NCBI RefSeq assembly: GCF_002930105.1
Contig: NZ_PJRN01000016.1
Coordinates: 34,617 to 98,616 of the forward strand
Direction: 5' to 3'
DNA from: Billgrantia saliphila
GTDB lineage: Bacteria; Pseudomonadota; Gammaproteobacteria; Pseudomonadales; Halomonadaceae
DNA length: 64,000 bases
In this document: piece by piece, positions 14,370 through 25,187 of the stretch
Position numbering within the stretch: position 1 is the stretch's first letter
How the letters are laid out: each line of letters begins with the position of its first letter
Made by a program: the position numbers and the translations under genes
Notes under the pieces: model-generated
Database searches by the model: none
Told to the model about the DNA's origin: nothing
What the model saw: the letters and a program-made list of their open reading frames with translations, nothing else

Positions 14370-14810
14370 TCACTCGGCAATGAGCGCACCGCCATAAACG
14401 GCCACGTACTCCTCGGGGAGCCGCCGCGGCCGGCCACTGGTGAGTTCGATACAGGCGAATCGGGTGCGCGCCCGAAGCAGGGTTCGATCGTCGGCGGAGC
14501 GCAGCAGCTGGAAGCGGCGGGTCAGGGTGAGGCGACCATCGCAGCCGACTATCCACGTGGCCAGCCTCAGCCGATCGCCATCGAAGGCGGGAGCCAGGTA
14601 GTCGAGCTCGTGGCGATGTACGGCCATGGCACGGTCCAGCTCGCGATAGCGGGCCAGATCGAGTCCCAGGCGTTCCGAGTGGGCCCAGCTCACCTGCTCG
14701 ACCCAACGCAGGTACTCGGCGTTGTTGGCGTGGCCATACTCGTCGATGGACGAAGTGCCGACTTCGATCTCGATGACGAACGGGTCGGGCAGGTCCCACG
14801 CGTCGCGCAT
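14370..14810 (-). CDS. Acyl-CoA thioesterase, hot-dog fold (YbgC/FadM-like)
   Basis: A 146-residue single hot-dog domain. DEYGHANNAEYLRWVEQVSW (residues about 20-39) matches the 4HBT motif where the Asp/His/Asn cluster supplies the catalytic acid; HELDYLAPAFDGDRLRLATW is the following core strand pair. It should hydrolyse acyl-CoA thioesters; chain length is unknown. Its start ATG 14810 lies one base after the stop of the DUF2007 gene and its Shine-Dalgarno (AGGAG) is in that gene's tail, so translation is probably coupled in an rlmI-DUF2007-thioesterase operon. Confidence 0.88.
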   Translation of the reverse strand: MRDAWDLPDPFVIEIEVGTSSIDEYGHANNAEYLRWVEQVSWAHSERLGLDLARYRELDRAMAVHRHELDYLAPAFDGDRLRLATWIVGCDGRLTLTRRFQLLRSADDRTLLRARTRFACIELTSGRPRRLPEEYVAVYGGALIAE

Positions 14811-14811
14811 G

Positions 14812-15126
14812 TCACTCCTCCTTGTCGCTGCATTGCCAGCAAGCCTCGAAGACGCCCTCCAGCCACTCGCCACAGGATGGGCAGATCCACTCCGGGGCCT
14901 CGCTCCTGCCCGCCAAGGCATCGCGAATGATGGCATCGGCACGCTCGCGGTTGTGCGGCGCCACCCAGACCTCCGGCTCGCATTCACCCAGCGGCAGCTC
15001 ACCCGCACCGCCGCCCAGCACCATGTTGCGCAGCTCCACGGGTATGTTCGCCGCTGCCAGCAGGTTGCGCACGTGACTGACCAGCAGCGCATTGGAGTGG
15101 GCGAAGACCCGAACGTAGCCGATCAT
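14812..15126 (-). CDS. DUF2007 domain protein with C-terminal zinc ribbon
   Basis: A 104-residue protein. The first 70 residues match DUF2007 (RVFAHSNALLVSHVRNLLAA, then IPVELRN and a VWVAPHN strand), a small ferredoxin-like fold often called a putative signal-transducing protein. The tail has a four-cysteine zinc ribbon, CPSC and CWQC (about residues 83-100). It sits one base downstream of rlmI and one base upstream of the thioesterase. Function unknown. Confidence 0.85.
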   Translation of the reverse strand: MIGYVRVFAHSNALLVSHVRNLLAAANIPVELRNMVLGGGAGELPLGECEPEVWVAPHNRERADAIIRDALAGRSEAPEWICPSCGEWLEGVFEACWQCSDKEE

Positions 15127-15127
15127 C

Positions 15128-16318
15128 TCAATCCCTGAAAACCCTTACGCCCAGTGCCTTCAGGTAGGCGGTTTCGGGAATTGCCGGATGCACCGGGTGA
15201 TCGGCCGCCTGATGCCCCTGGTAGAGCACCTGTCCGTGACGGTCCTGGTGACGCACCGCGCCGCGCACCACCTCCATCAGTCGCTCCGGCGCCAGATGCA
15301 TGGAGCAGGAGGCGGACAGCAAAAGACCATCCCGACCCAGCAGGCGCATCGCCTCCCGGTTGAGCTTGGCATAGGCACGCTCGCCGTTGGGAATGTCTTT
15401 GCGCTTCTTGATGAAGGCCGGCGGATCGAGGATCACCACGTCGAACTGTTCGCCGTCGGCCTTGAGCGCCGTCAGCGCCTCGAAGGCATCGGCCTCGCCC
15501 ACCGCCACCTGCTCGTGCAGGCCATTGAGCGCGGCGTTCTCGGCCACTCGCTCCAATGCCTGGCCGCTGGCGTCCACACACAGCACTTCCCGGGCGCCGT
15601 GAGCCGCCGCCTGCACGCCCCAGCCACCGATGTAACTGAACACGTCGAGCACCCGCTTGCCCGCGACCAGGCCATTGAGCCAGGCGCGGTTGGCGCGGTG
15701 ATCGAAGAACCAGCCGGTCTTCTGCCCGTCGAGCACCGGCACGTGGAAGCGCACGCCGTTCTCTTCCATCGGCACGGGGCCGTCGAGTTCGCCCTTGGCC
15801 ACGGTGACCAGGCGTTCGAGCTGCTCCTGGCGGCGGCCCGAGGAGTCGTTCTTGAACACGATGACCCGCGGCGTGAGCACCTTGTCCAACGCGGCCACCA
15901 CCTCCTCGGCGAGGCGCTCCATGCCCAGCGTGTTGAGCTGCACCACCAGCACGTCGTCGAAACGGTCCACGATCAGCCCCGGCAGCAGGTCGCCCTCGCC
16001 GTGCACCAGCCGGTAGAACGGCTTGGCGTAGAGCCGCTGGCGCAGGGCCAGCGCCTGGTTGAAGCGGTGCACCAGCAGCGAACGGTCGAGGCGCATGGCC
16101 GGGTCGCGCGACACCACCCGGGCACAGATCAGCGAGTTGGGGTTGACGTAGGCCACCCCCATCGCCCTGCCGTTAGCGGCTTCGACGACCACCTGGCCGC
16201 CCGACTCGAGCCCCTTGAGCGGCGTGGCCTCGGTATCGACCTCGTTGGAGTAGAGCCACAGGTGACCGGCCTTGAGGCGGCGATCGGCGTTCTTCTTGAG
16301 GCGCAGGGTCTGGGTCAT
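15128..16318 (-). CDS. rlmI: 23S rRNA m5C1962 methyltransferase family (RlmI)
   Basis: A 396-residue SAM-dependent methyltransferase. An N-terminal PUA domain (LKKNADRRLKAGHLWLYSNE, residues 6-25) precedes an EEHEA-like middle region and a Rossmann methyltransferase core with VLDVFSYIGGWGVQAAAHGA (motif I), a DASGQAL acidic loop and the DPPAFIKKRKD motif IV. This layout and length match RlmI, which methylates C1962 of 23S rRNA in E. coli. First gene of a tight three-gene operon. The upstream DNA holds the mutM-side repeat element. Confidence 0.92.
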   Translation of the reverse strand: MTQTLRLKKNADRRLKAGHLWLYSNEVDTEATPLKGLESGGQVVVEAANGRAMGVAYVNPNSLICARVVSRDPAMRLDRSLLVHRFNQALALRQRLYAKPFYRLVHGEGDLLPGLIVDRFDDVLVVQLNTLGMERLAEEVVAALDKVLTPRVIVFKNDSSGRRQEQLERLVTVAKGELDGPVPMEENGVRFHVPVLDGQKTGWFFDHRANRAWLNGLVAGKRVLDVFSYIGGWGVQAAAHGAREVLCVDASGQALERVAENAALNGLHEQVAVGEADAFEALTALKADGEQFDVVILDPPAFIKKRKDIPNGERAYAKLNREAMRLLGRDGLLLSASCSMHLAPERLMEVVRGAVRHQDRHGQVLYQGHQAADHPVHPAIPETAYLKALGVRVFRD

Positions 16319-16342
16319 GGTTCATCTCGTTAAAATGAATAC

Positions 16343-16620
16343 TAAGGAAGCGCTGAACAAATCGGCGAGCGAGATGAAGCGGCTAGGTTCGTTCCCCACG
16401 AACCAACGCACTTCCCACATCCATGTGGGTCGCAAGGCGCACGGAGCACAGAACCGAGCGAAGCGACAAACACCCGCAGGATGGCCCCGAAGGGGCGAGA
16501 AGCCGTAGGCTTCGAGTCTACCGGAGCATATGAGGTATATGTGAGGATTCCGACCCTGGCGCTCCAGCACCGCGCAACGCAGTGATTCGCGCGCGCAGCC
16601 ATTTGTGCAGTGTTTCCCTA
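16343..16620. mobile_element. MITE-like inverted-repeat element with TA duplication, inserted at the mutM stop codon
   Basis: The element proper is 16345-16618 (274 bp), flanked by TA at 16343-16344 and 16619-16620. Its ends are inverted repeats: AGGAAGCGCTGAACAAAT on the left and, read from the right end inward, GGGAAACACTGCACAAAT, 14 of 18 matching. No ORF inside looks real. It holds a row of short hairpins: GGTTCGT/ACGAACC (16386-16404), CCCACAT/ATGTGGG (16414-16429), GCCCC/GGGGC (16484-16496), GAAGCC/GGCTTC (16499-16513). The right TA is the first two bases of the mutM TAG stop. It would be a non-autonomous element; the transposase family is not identifiable here. Confidence 0.65.
16366..16440. 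repeat. Two-hairpin intergenic repeat, copy 1 (inside the MITE-like element)
   Basis: Shares CGAGCGAG, GGCTAGG, CCAACGCACTT and CATCCATGTG with copy 2 at 18210-18285 in the same order and spacing. Contains two perfect 7-bp stems, GGTTCGT/ACGAACC and CCCACAT/ATGTGGG. Confidence 0.75.
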
Positions 16621-17448
16621 ACGTTGGCAGGCGGGGCAAAAGACGCTGGCCCGCTGCCCCAGCGTCACCAGCCGCAGCTCTCCGTTGCAGCGTCGGCACC
16701 CTTGGCCGTGCCGGCCGTATACATTGAGGCGCTGCTTGAAGTAACCCGGCTCGCCGGTGCCGCCGACGAAGTCGCGCAGGGTGGTACCGCCCTGAGTGAT
16801 GGCCGCGGCGAGCACCTCGCGCACCGCCATGGCCAGCCGCTCGTAACGCTCGAGGGAGATGCGTCCCGCCGGCCGGCGCGGGTCGATGCCGGCCAGGAAC
16901 AGCGCCTCGCTGGCGTAGATGTTGCCCACGCCCACCACCACAGCGTTATCCATCAGGAACGGTTTCACGGCCATGCGGCGACCGCGTGAAAGGCGGTAGA
17001 GCCGCTCGCCGTCGAAGCTGTCGGAGAGCGGTTCCGGCCCGAGTCGGATGAGGCGCGGATCGACCTCGGCAGTGCCGGCCAGCCAGTCGACGAAGCCGAA
17101 GCGCCGCGGGTCGTGATAGCGCAGGATAGCCCCGTCGTCGAACACCAGGTCGATATGGTCGTGCTTCTTGGGCAGCTCGCCCAGACGGGCGATGCGCAGG
17201 CTGCCCGACATGCCCAGGTGCCAGATCAGGCTGGCTTCCGGCGTTCCGCAGGCGACGACCGGCAGCAGCAGGTACTTGGCGCGCCGCGAGAGGTTGCCGA
17301 TGCGCGCGCCGACCAGGCGCTCGATGAAGTCATCCGGCACCGGCACGCGCAGGCGCGGCTGGCGCACGATCGCCTCGACGATCTCGCGTCCCTGGATGTG
17401 GGGTGCGATACCGCGACGGGTGGTCTCGACTTCGGGAAGCTCGGGCAT
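16618..17448 (-). CDS. mutM: Formamidopyrimidine-DNA glycosylase
   Basis: Removes 8-oxoguanine and other oxidised purines from DNA. The 276-residue protein starts [18 protein letters not shown], where Pro2 (after Met removal) is the Schiff-base nucleophile and Glu3 the catalytic acid. Further hallmarks: DNA-intercalating region, H2TH motif ([18 protein letters not shown]), and a C-terminal zinc finger CRRC...CPAC ending in QR. Length is normal. The TAG stop consists of the TA target duplication and the first base of the inserted element, yet the protein end is the normal one. Downstream of rpmB-rpmG, as in E. coli. Confidence 0.96.
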   Translation of the reverse strand: MPELPEVETTRRGIAPHIQGREIVEAIVRQPRLRVPVPDDFIERLVGARIGNLSRRAKYLLLPVVACGTPEASLIWHLGMSGSLRIARLGELPKKHDHIDLVFDDGAILRYHDPRRFGFVDWLAGTAEVDPRLIRLGPEPLSDSFDGERLYRLSRGRRMAVKPFLMDNAVVVGVGNIYASEALFLAGIDPRRPAGRISLERYERLAMAVREVLAAAITQGGTTLRDFVGGTGEPGYFKQRLNVYGRHGQGCRRCNGELRLVTLGQRASVFCPACQR

Positions 17449-17473
17449 GGTGCAATATCCGGGAACACATACG

Positions 17474-17503
17474 CCTGAACCCGGCCAGGAGACCGGGTTC
17501 AGG
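17474..17503 (-). terminator. Hairpin after rpmG
   Basis: A perfect 11-bp stem (CCTGAACCCGG at 17474-17484, CCGGGTTCAGG at 17493-17503) with an eight-base loop lies between rpmG and mutM. On the minus strand it is followed by CGTATGTGTT. It may end or attenuate transcription from rpmBG into mutM. Confidence 0.6.
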
Positions 17504-17577
17504 AGGACAGGTCTTGCTGCCTGCGGCAGAAGCCAGGAAGCGGCGTCACCCCGCCAGCGGAGGGTGGGGTCAACCGC

Positions 17578-17733
17578 TTACTTGATCTTGGCTTCCTTGT
17601 ACATCACGTGCTTGCGGACGACCGGATCGAACTTCTTGAATTCGAGCTTGTCCGGAGTGTTCCGCTTGTTCTTGTCGGTGGTGTAGAAGTGGCCGGTACC
17701 GGCGCTGGACACCAGCTTGATCTTGTCACGCAT
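17578..17733 (-). CDS. rpmG: 50S ribosomal protein L33
   Basis: A 51-residue ribosomal protein read directly from the minus strand: it begins [19 protein letters not shown] and continues with [19 protein letters not shown] and ends [11 protein letters not shown]. This is the cysteine-free form of L33, without the CxxC zinc ribbon found in C+ paralogues, so it does not need zinc. It starts 24 bases after rpmB and belongs to the rpmB-rpmG operon. Confidence 0.96.
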   Translation of the reverse strand: MRDKIKLVSSAGTGHFYTTDKNKRNTPDKLEFKKFDPVVRKHVMYKEAKIK

Positions 17734-17757
17734 GACTGCTTACTCCCTGATGATCGC

Positions 17758-17994
17758 TTAGACGGCTTCGCCGCGCTTGCGGATGTCGCCGAGCACCGCG
17801 TCGATGCCCTTCTTGTCGATGATGCGCATACCCTTGGAGGAGACACGCAGCTTGACGAAGCGGTTCTCGGACTCCACCCAGAAACGGTGGGTGTGCAGGT
17901 TCGGCAAGAAACGACGACGGGTCTTGCGCTGGGAGTGTGAAACGTTATTACCAGTCACCGGGCGCTTGCCGGTAACCTGACATACTTTGGACAT
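17758..17994 (-). CDS. rpmB: 50S ribosomal protein L28
   Basis: A 78-residue ribosomal protein. [20 protein letters not shown] is the standard L28 start, followed by [19 protein letters not shown] and the C-terminal [18 protein letters not shown]. Only one N-terminal cysteine is present, so it is a zinc-free form, like the L33 next to it. ATG 17994 is fixed by homology; the frame opens 12 bases earlier. A good promoter lies about 110 bases upstream. Confidence 0.96.
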   Translation of the reverse strand: MSKVCQVTGKRPVTGNNVSHSQRKTRRRFLPNLHTHRFWVESENRFVKLRVSSKGMRIIDKKGIDAVLGDIRKRGEAV

Positions 17995-18105
17995 GGGAGC
18001 CTCCAACCGCTTGGCCAGGTGGTCAAACCTGTGTGTTCAAAACCTGTCGGGCAAACCGGGAACGACCCCGTTGTCATTTGACCCAAGGGAATTCAAAGGC
18101 TGCAC

Positions 18106-18134
18106 TTTATAGCAGAGTGCGCCCCGGCAGGCAA
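18106..18134 (-). promoter_or_regulatory. Sigma-70 promoter of rpmB-rpmG
   Basis: Minus-strand TTGCCT (18129-18134) and TATAAA (18106-18111) are 17 bases apart, leaving a leader of about 105 bases before rpmB. The rest of the 327-base gap between rpmB and radC holds the hairpin repeat at 18210-18285 and nothing else I can define. Confidence 0.7.
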
Positions 18135-18209
18135 TAGTAGGCGCGTATTCTACACGCCCTGCCCCCTGATGCCACGAGCTGATCGTCCCCATGCTGCCAA
18201 CCAGCGAAC

Positions 18210-18285
18210 CGAGCGAGCGAAGGCCCGGGCTAGGCCCATTCCCTACGGGCCAACGCACTTTCCGCATCCATGTGTGTCGCCAAGG
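18210..18285. repeat. Two-hairpin intergenic repeat, copy 2
   Basis: Matches 16366-16440 in the conserved blocks CGAGCGAG, GGCTAGG, CCAACGCACTT and CATCCATGTG. The first stem is here GGCCCAT/ACGGGCC instead of GGTTCGT/ACGAACC; the second is CGCAT/ATGTG with a G-T pair. Flanks show no terminal inverted repeat, so it is a separate insertion or a core unit. Confidence 0.7.
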
Positions 18286-18321
18286 TTCCACGACGCATGG
18301 CCGAGCGCTGCCGGTTCCGCT

Positions 18322-18996
18322 CTAAATCCAGCCTCGCTCGGCGAAGGACACCACTTCCCCGTCGCCGACCACGAAGTGATCCAGCACGCGGATCTCGAAC
18401 AGCGCGAGCGCCTCGCGCAGCCGCTCGGTGATGCGCCGGTCGGCATCGCTGGGCTCGGCCACGCCCGAGGGATGGTTATGCGCGAAGATGATCGCCCCGG
18501 CCCCGACCTCCAACGCCCGGCGCGCCACTTCGCGGGGATAGACCGAGGCGCTGTCGAGGGTGCCGCGGAACAGTGACTCGAAGCGGATCACGCGGTGCTG
18601 GGTGTCGAGAAACAGCGCGGCGAACTCCTCGTGCCCGAGGTGACGCAGCTGCGTGGCCAGGTAGGCGCGGACCAGGGTCGGCGATGTCAGGGCGCTCCCG
18701 CGGGCGAGCTGGGCGGCCAGATGGCGCTTGGAGAGTTCGAGGGTCGCCTGCAGCTGCACGAACTTGGCCGTGCCCAGGCCGCGCTCGGCACAGAAGCGCG
18801 CCTGGTCGGCTTCGAGCAATTGGCGCAGGCCGCCGAAAGCCGTGAGCAGGTCGCGCGCGAGATCCACCGCCGAGCGCCCCGTTACGCCCACCCGCAGGAA
18901 GATGGCCAGCAGTTCCGCATCCGACAACGCCTCGGCGCCCAGTGCCAGCAGTTTCTCCCGCGGGCGCTCGCCCTCGGGCCAGTGACGAATCGACAT
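18322..18996 (-). CDS. radC: RadC family protein (JAB/MPN domain)
   Basis: A 224-residue protein of the RadC/UPF0758 family. An N-terminal helix-hairpin-helix-like region ([20 protein letters not shown]) precedes a JAMM metallo-domain with [20 protein letters not shown], the zinc-binding HxHx(7)D pattern. The historical DNA repair role is doubtful for the family. ATG 18996 has GGAGACAGAGG directly upstream and begins [17 protein letters not shown], the usual start. Divergent from coaBC, with 135 bases between, as in E. coli. Confidence 0.93.
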   Translation of the reverse strand: MSIRHWPEGERPREKLLALGAEALSDAELLAIFLRVGVTGRSAVDLARDLLTAFGGLRQLLEADQARFCAERGLGTAKFVQLQATLELSKRHLAAQLARGSALTSPTLVRAYLATQLRHLGHEEFAALFLDTQHRVIRFESLFRGTLDSASVYPREVARRALEVGAGAIIFAHNHPSGVAEPSDADRRITERLREALALFEIRVLDHFVVGDGEVVSFAERGWI

Positions 18997-19131
18997 CCTC
19001 TGTCTCCTTGCTACGCTTCCTGGGTGAAATGAAGTCAGCCATTGTAACCGACCCATACGAAGTGCTGCGGCTGCGCAACTTCAACGGCGATGGTAAGGTA
19101 GAAGGTCGGGTTTCCAGCTCAGGAATTCGCC

Positions 19132-20433
19132 ATGACAACGCTTTCCGCCACCCGCCTCGCCGGTCGGCGCATCCTGCTCGGCATCAGCGCCGGCATAGCG
19201 GCTTACAAGAGCGCTCAGCTCGCGCGGCTACTCAAGCAGGCCGGCTGCGAGGTGCGCGTCGTCATGACCGAGGGCGCCCAGGCCTTCATCACGCCGCTGA
19301 CACTGCAGGCACTGACCGGTGAGCCGGTGCGTACTTCGCTGCTCGACCCCGAGGCCGAAGCCGGCATGGGTCACATCGAACTGGCGCGCTGGGCCGAGAC
19401 GATCCTGATCGCCCCGGCGACCGCCGACCTGATGGCACGCCTCGCCCAGGGCATGGCCGACGACCTGCTCACGACCCTGTGCCTGGCCAGCGACGCCGAG
19501 CGGCTGATGGCACCGGCCATGAATCAGGCCATGTGGCGCCATCCCGCTACACGGCGCAATGCGGCCCGCCTGCTGCACGACGGCTGGCGCCTGCTGGGGC
19601 CCGACAGCGGCGACCAGGCCTGCGGCGACGTGGGACCGGGCCGCATGCTCGAGCCCGAGGCGATCATGGCCGAACTCATCCGGCCGTCCGCCGAGGCAGC
19701 GCACGGCCAGGCTGCTCCGGCTCAGGATGCGCCAACCCAAGATGCTCCGGCCCAGGGTCTGCATATCGTGATCACCGCCGGCCCCACTCGGGAGCCCCTC
19801 GATCCGGTGCGCTACCTTTCCAATCACAGCTCGGGAAAGATGGGCTTCGCCCTGGCGGCGGCGGCAGCCGAACTCGGCGCCCGCGTCAGCCTGATCAGCG
19901 GCCCGGTGAGCCTGCCGACACCGGAAGGCGTGGCGCGCATCGACGTGGAAACGGCACTGCAGATGCACGAGGCGAGCCGCCGGCTGGTCGGCGGCTGCGA
20001 TATCTTCGTCGGCTGCGCCGCGGTGGCCGACTATCGCGCGGAGGCTCTGGCCGAGCACAAGATCAAGAAGGTCGAGGGCGAAGACGCCCTGACGCTGAGA
20101 CTGGTAAAGAATCCGGATATCATTGCCGATATCGCCAATGAGCGGGACGCGGCGGGAGGGCGCCCCTTCGTGGTGGGCTTCGCCGCGGAAACCCGCGATT
20201 TGGAGGCCTACGCTCGCGACAAGCTCTCGCGCAAGCGCCTGGACATGATTGTCGCCAACGACGTTTCCAGCGCCGGGCTGGGGTTCGGCGCCGATGACAA
20301 CGCCGCCTTGCTGCTGTGGCGCGATGGCGAGGGCGAGGGGGGCGAGAGCTTGCCGCCTCAGCCCAAGACTCAGCTGGCCAGGGCGGTGATCGAACGCGCG
20401 CTCGGCTGCCTGTCGGTCCGCCCGGTTCACTGA
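19132..20433 (+). CDS. coaBC: Bifunctional phosphopantothenoylcysteine decarboxylase/synthetase
   Basis: Performs two consecutive steps of coenzyme A synthesis. The N-terminal FMN-dependent CoaC half (residues about 1-185) shows GISAGIAAYKSAQLARLL, the catalytic-histidine strand MGHIELARWAE and the substrate clamp PAMNQAMW. The C-terminal CoaB half shows ITAGPTREPLDPVRYLSN, SSGKMGFALAAAAAELGA and the KIKK motif. An Ala/Pro/Gln linker with a near-repeat (PAQDAPTQDAPAQ, about 198-210) joins the halves, which is longer than in E. coli. 433 residues. First gene of a block with dut, algC and argB. Confidence 0.96.
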   Translation: MTTLSATRLAGRRILLGISAGIAAYKSAQLARLLKQAGCEVRVVMTEGAQAFITPLTLQALTGEPVRTSLLDPEAEAGMGHIELARWAETILIAPATADLMARLAQGMADDLLTTLCLASDAERLMAPAMNQAMWRHPATRRNAARLLHDGWRLLGPDSGDQACGDVGPGRMLEPEAIMAELIRPSAEAAHGQAAPAQDAPTQDAPAQGLHIVITAGPTREPLDPVRYLSNHSSGKMGFALAAAAAELGARVSLISGPVSLPTPEGVARIDVETALQMHEASRRLVGGCDIFVGCAAVADYRAEALAEHKIKKVEGEDALTLRLVKNPDIIADIANERDAAGGRPFVVGFAAETRDLEAYARDKLSRKRLDMIVANDVSSAGLGFGADDNAALLLWRDGEGEGGESLPPQPKTQLARAVIERALGCLSVRPVH

Positions 20434-20475
20434 ACGCCGCATTCCGAACGAAGCATCGAACGCAACGGAGTCCCG

Positions 20476-20958
20476 ATGTCCGACACGACACCAAGCCCGC
20501 AATCCGCTCGGCCTCGCCTGGAGGTCAAGCTGCTCGACGAGAGACTGCGCGACTATCTGCCCCGCTATGCCACCCTCGGTTCCGCAGGCATGGATCTGCG
20601 GGCGCTGCTCGACGAGCCGCTGACCCTCGAGCCCGGCCAGTGCGAACTGGTCCGCACGGGTCTCGCCGTGCATATCGGCGACCCCGGCCTGGCCGGCCTG
20701 ATCCTGCCGCGCTCGGGGCTCGGTCATAAGCATGGCATCGTGCTGGGCAACCTGGTCGGGTTGATCGACTCCGATTACCAGGGTGAGCTGATGATCTCGA
20801 CCTGGAACCGCGGCAACGCCCCGTTCGTGCTGGAGCCGTTCGAACGTCTCGCCCAGTATGTCCTGGTGCCGGTGGTCCAGGCCGAGCTCGACGTCGTCGA
20901 CCGCTTCGAAGCCAGCCTGCGTGGCGAAGGCGGTTTCGGCAGCTCGGGCCGCCACTGA
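20476..20958 (+). CDS. dut: dUTP diphosphatase
   Basis: Hydrolyses dUTP to dUMP, limiting uracil in DNA and feeding dTMP synthesis. The 160-residue trimeric-type dUTPase shows motif I ([10 protein letters not shown]), motif II ([10 protein letters not shown]), motif III ([11 protein letters not shown], with the catalytic Asp) and motif V ([11 protein letters not shown]) at the end. N-terminal extension of about 10 residues relative to E. coli. 42 bases downstream of coaBC. Confidence 0.97.
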   Translation: MSDTTPSPQSARPRLEVKLLDERLRDYLPRYATLGSAGMDLRALLDEPLTLEPGQCELVRTGLAVHIGDPGLAGLILPRSGLGHKHGIVLGNLVGLIDSDYQGELMISTWNRGNAPFVLEPFERLAQYVLVPVVQAELDVVDRFEASLRGEGGFGSSGRH

Positions 20959-21060
20959 CGATCGACCCAGCGAATGCCGGCCGCACCAAGGATCGAAACC
21001 GGCCGCATCGCATCGCAACCTGGTCGCATTGACATTCATCCCACCTGACAAGGAAACGTT

Positions 21061-23411
<2,351 letters not shown>

Positions 23412-23459
23412 GGCCAATCACCTCGGCCTTCTCACTATAACCAGAAGACAAACATCGAC

Positions 23460-24074
23460 ATGACGCAGGCAACGCAATCGACCAGCCGGCGCGAGCAGAT
23501 CCTCCAAGCGCTCGCCCTGATGCTGGAGGAGGACAGCGGTAAACGCATCACCATCGCGGCCCTGGCACGCCAGGTGGGCGTTTCCGAAGCCGCCCTCTAC
23601 CGCCATTTCCCCAGCAAGGCCCGCATGTTCGAAGGGCTCATCGAGTTCATCGAGGAGACGCTGTTCGAGCGCATCAAGCGCATCCTCGACGAGGTCCCCG
23701 AGGCCGTGCCGCGCTGCGGCCAGATCCTCACGCTGCTGCTGGCCTTCGCCGAGAAGAACCCCGGGCTCTCGCGCCTGCTCGAAGGCGACGTACTGACCGG
23801 CGAAACCGCCCGGCTACGGCTGCGCATCCACCAGCTCTTCGAGCGCCTGGAGACGCAGCTCAAGCAGATCCTGCGCGAGGCGGAGCTGCGTGAGCGACGG
23901 CGCACCGTGCTGACGGTATCGGCCACGGCCAACCTGCTGATGGCCCACGCCGAGGGTTGCATCTCGCAATACGTGCGCAGCGACTTCCAGCGCCGCCCCA
24001 CCGAGCATTGGGACGATCAGTGGGCGCTGCTCTCGGCGCAGCTCATGCGCGAGCCTGCCACGCAGACCGCCTGA
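23460..24074 (+). CDS. slmA: Nucleoid occlusion factor SlmA
   Basis: TetR-family DNA-binding protein that blocks FtsZ assembly over the nucleoid. The 204-residue protein has the HTH at about residues 29-52 ([20 protein letters not shown]) followed by [19 protein letters not shown], highly characteristic of SlmA. The position after coaBC-dut-algC-argB parallels the E. coli dfp-dut-slmA order. Ends in a strong shared terminator. Confidence 0.94.
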   Translation: MTQATQSTSRREQILQALALMLEEDSGKRITIAALARQVGVSEAALYRHFPSKARMFEGLIEFIEETLFERIKRILDEVPEAVPRCGQILTLLLAFAEKNPGLSRLLEGDVLTGETARLRLRIHQLFERLETQLKQILREAELRERRRTVLTVSATANLLMAHAEGCISQYVRSDFQRRPTEHWDDQWALLSAQLMREPATQTA

Positions 24075-24090
24075 GCCTCGCTCCAGACGC

Positions 24091-24120
24091 ACAAAGCCCC
24101 GGCCAAGGCCGGGGCTTTGT
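24091..24120. terminator. Bidirectional terminator between slmA and rpoH
   Basis: A perfect 14-bp stem ACAAAGCCCCGGCC / GGCCGGGGCTTTGT around a two-base turn, with TTTGT at both ends of the outer arms. Confidence 0.85.
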
Positions 24121-24140
24121 CGTTACGGCTGGCTCGCCGT

Positions 24141-25007
24141 TCACGCGGCCAGGGTGTCACCCAATTGCTGTCGGATCTTCTTCATCGCATTCTTCTCGAG
24201 CTGACGAATGCGCTCGGCGGAAACGCCGTAGACATCAGCCAGTTCGTGCAGGGTGGCCTTGTCGTCGGCCAGCCAGCGACGCTGCAGGATATCGCGCGAG
24301 CGATCGTCCAACGCTTCCAGTGCCAACTGCAGACGGCGACTGGCGTCATCCTCCCAGTCGCTGTCCTCGAGCTGCACAGCGGGATCCGCCTCGGCGTCGT
24401 CCAGGTAGTGGACCGGCGCCTGGTAGACGGTGTCCTCGTCCTCGCCCGGCGAGACATCGAAGCCGGCGTCGTGGGCCGCCAGGCGGCCTTCCATTTCGCG
24501 AACCACCTCGGGCTTGACGTCGAGGTCGCGGGCGATGGCATCGACCTCGTCGTTATTGAGCCAGGCCAGGCGCTTCTTGGCGCTGCGCAGGTTGAAGAAC
24601 AGCTTGCGCTGGGCCTTGGTGGTGGCGATCTTCACGATCCGCCAGTTGCGCAGCACGAACTCGTGGATCTCGGCCTTGATCCAGTGTACGGCGAAGGAGA
24701 CCAGGCGCACGCCCTGGTTAGGATCGAAGCGCTTGACGGCCTTCATCAGGCCCACGTTGCCTTCCTGAATCAGGTCGGCCTGGGGCAGGCCGTAACCGGA
24801 GTAACTGCGCGCGATATGTACGACGAAGCGTAGATGAGACAACACCAGACGACGCGCCGCCTCCAGATCACCCTCGTCGTGAAGGCGGAAGGCGAGCTCG
24901 CGCTCTTCCTCGGCGGTCAGCATGGGAATGCCGTTGACCGCCTGGATATACCCGTTGAGGTCATGCCCTGGAGAGAGTTGACCCACCGGCAGAAGACTGG
25001 TGCTCAT
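24141..25007 (-). CDS. rpoH: RNA polymerase heat-shock sigma factor (sigma-32)
   Basis: Directs transcription of heat-shock genes. The 288-residue sigma factor shows region 2 ([20 protein letters not shown], then [19 protein letters not shown] and [19 protein letters not shown]), the RpoH box in [19 protein letters not shown] sequence ([20 protein letters not shown]), and region 4 with [20 protein letters not shown]. Start ATG 25007 begins [14 protein letters not shown], the usual RpoH N-terminus; GGGAG lies 11 bases before it. It is adjacent to ftsX-ftsE-ftsY, the conserved gammaproteobacterial order. I did not resolve its promoter or an mRNA thermosensor. Confidence 0.95.
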   Translation of the reverse strand: MSTSLLPVGQLSPGHDLNGYIQAVNGIPMLTAEEERELAFRLHDEGDLEAARRLVLSHLRFVVHIARSYSGYGLPQADLIQEGNVGLMKAVKRFDPNQGVRLVSFAVHWIKAEIHEFVLRNWRIVKIATTKAQRKLFFNLRSAKKRLAWLNNDEVDAIARDLDVKPEVVREMEGRLAAHDAGFDVSPGEDEDTVYQAPVHYLDDAEADPAVQLEDSDWEDDASRRLQLALEALDDRSRDILQRRWLADDKATLHELADVYGVSAERIRQLEKNAMKKIRQQLGDTLAA

Positions 25008-25187
25008 TGCAGGTTGTCTCCCTTGTAAACCTGTTGTGCCATTCACAACCGCCTGATTAGACGGACGCTATCGAAAAACGTTCACTGCCTGGCGGAACCA
25101 TCGTGGCAAAGGTCCGCTGGTGGCGCCAGTGCGACGACACCCTGGCGACGGGATGACGCAGTGGCGGCGCGAGCGGATTTCCGCTCT

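Noticed and set aside
16322..16699. Frame across the MITE-like element into mutM
   Set aside because: Lies antisense to mutM's end and in hairpin DNA; no transposase character.
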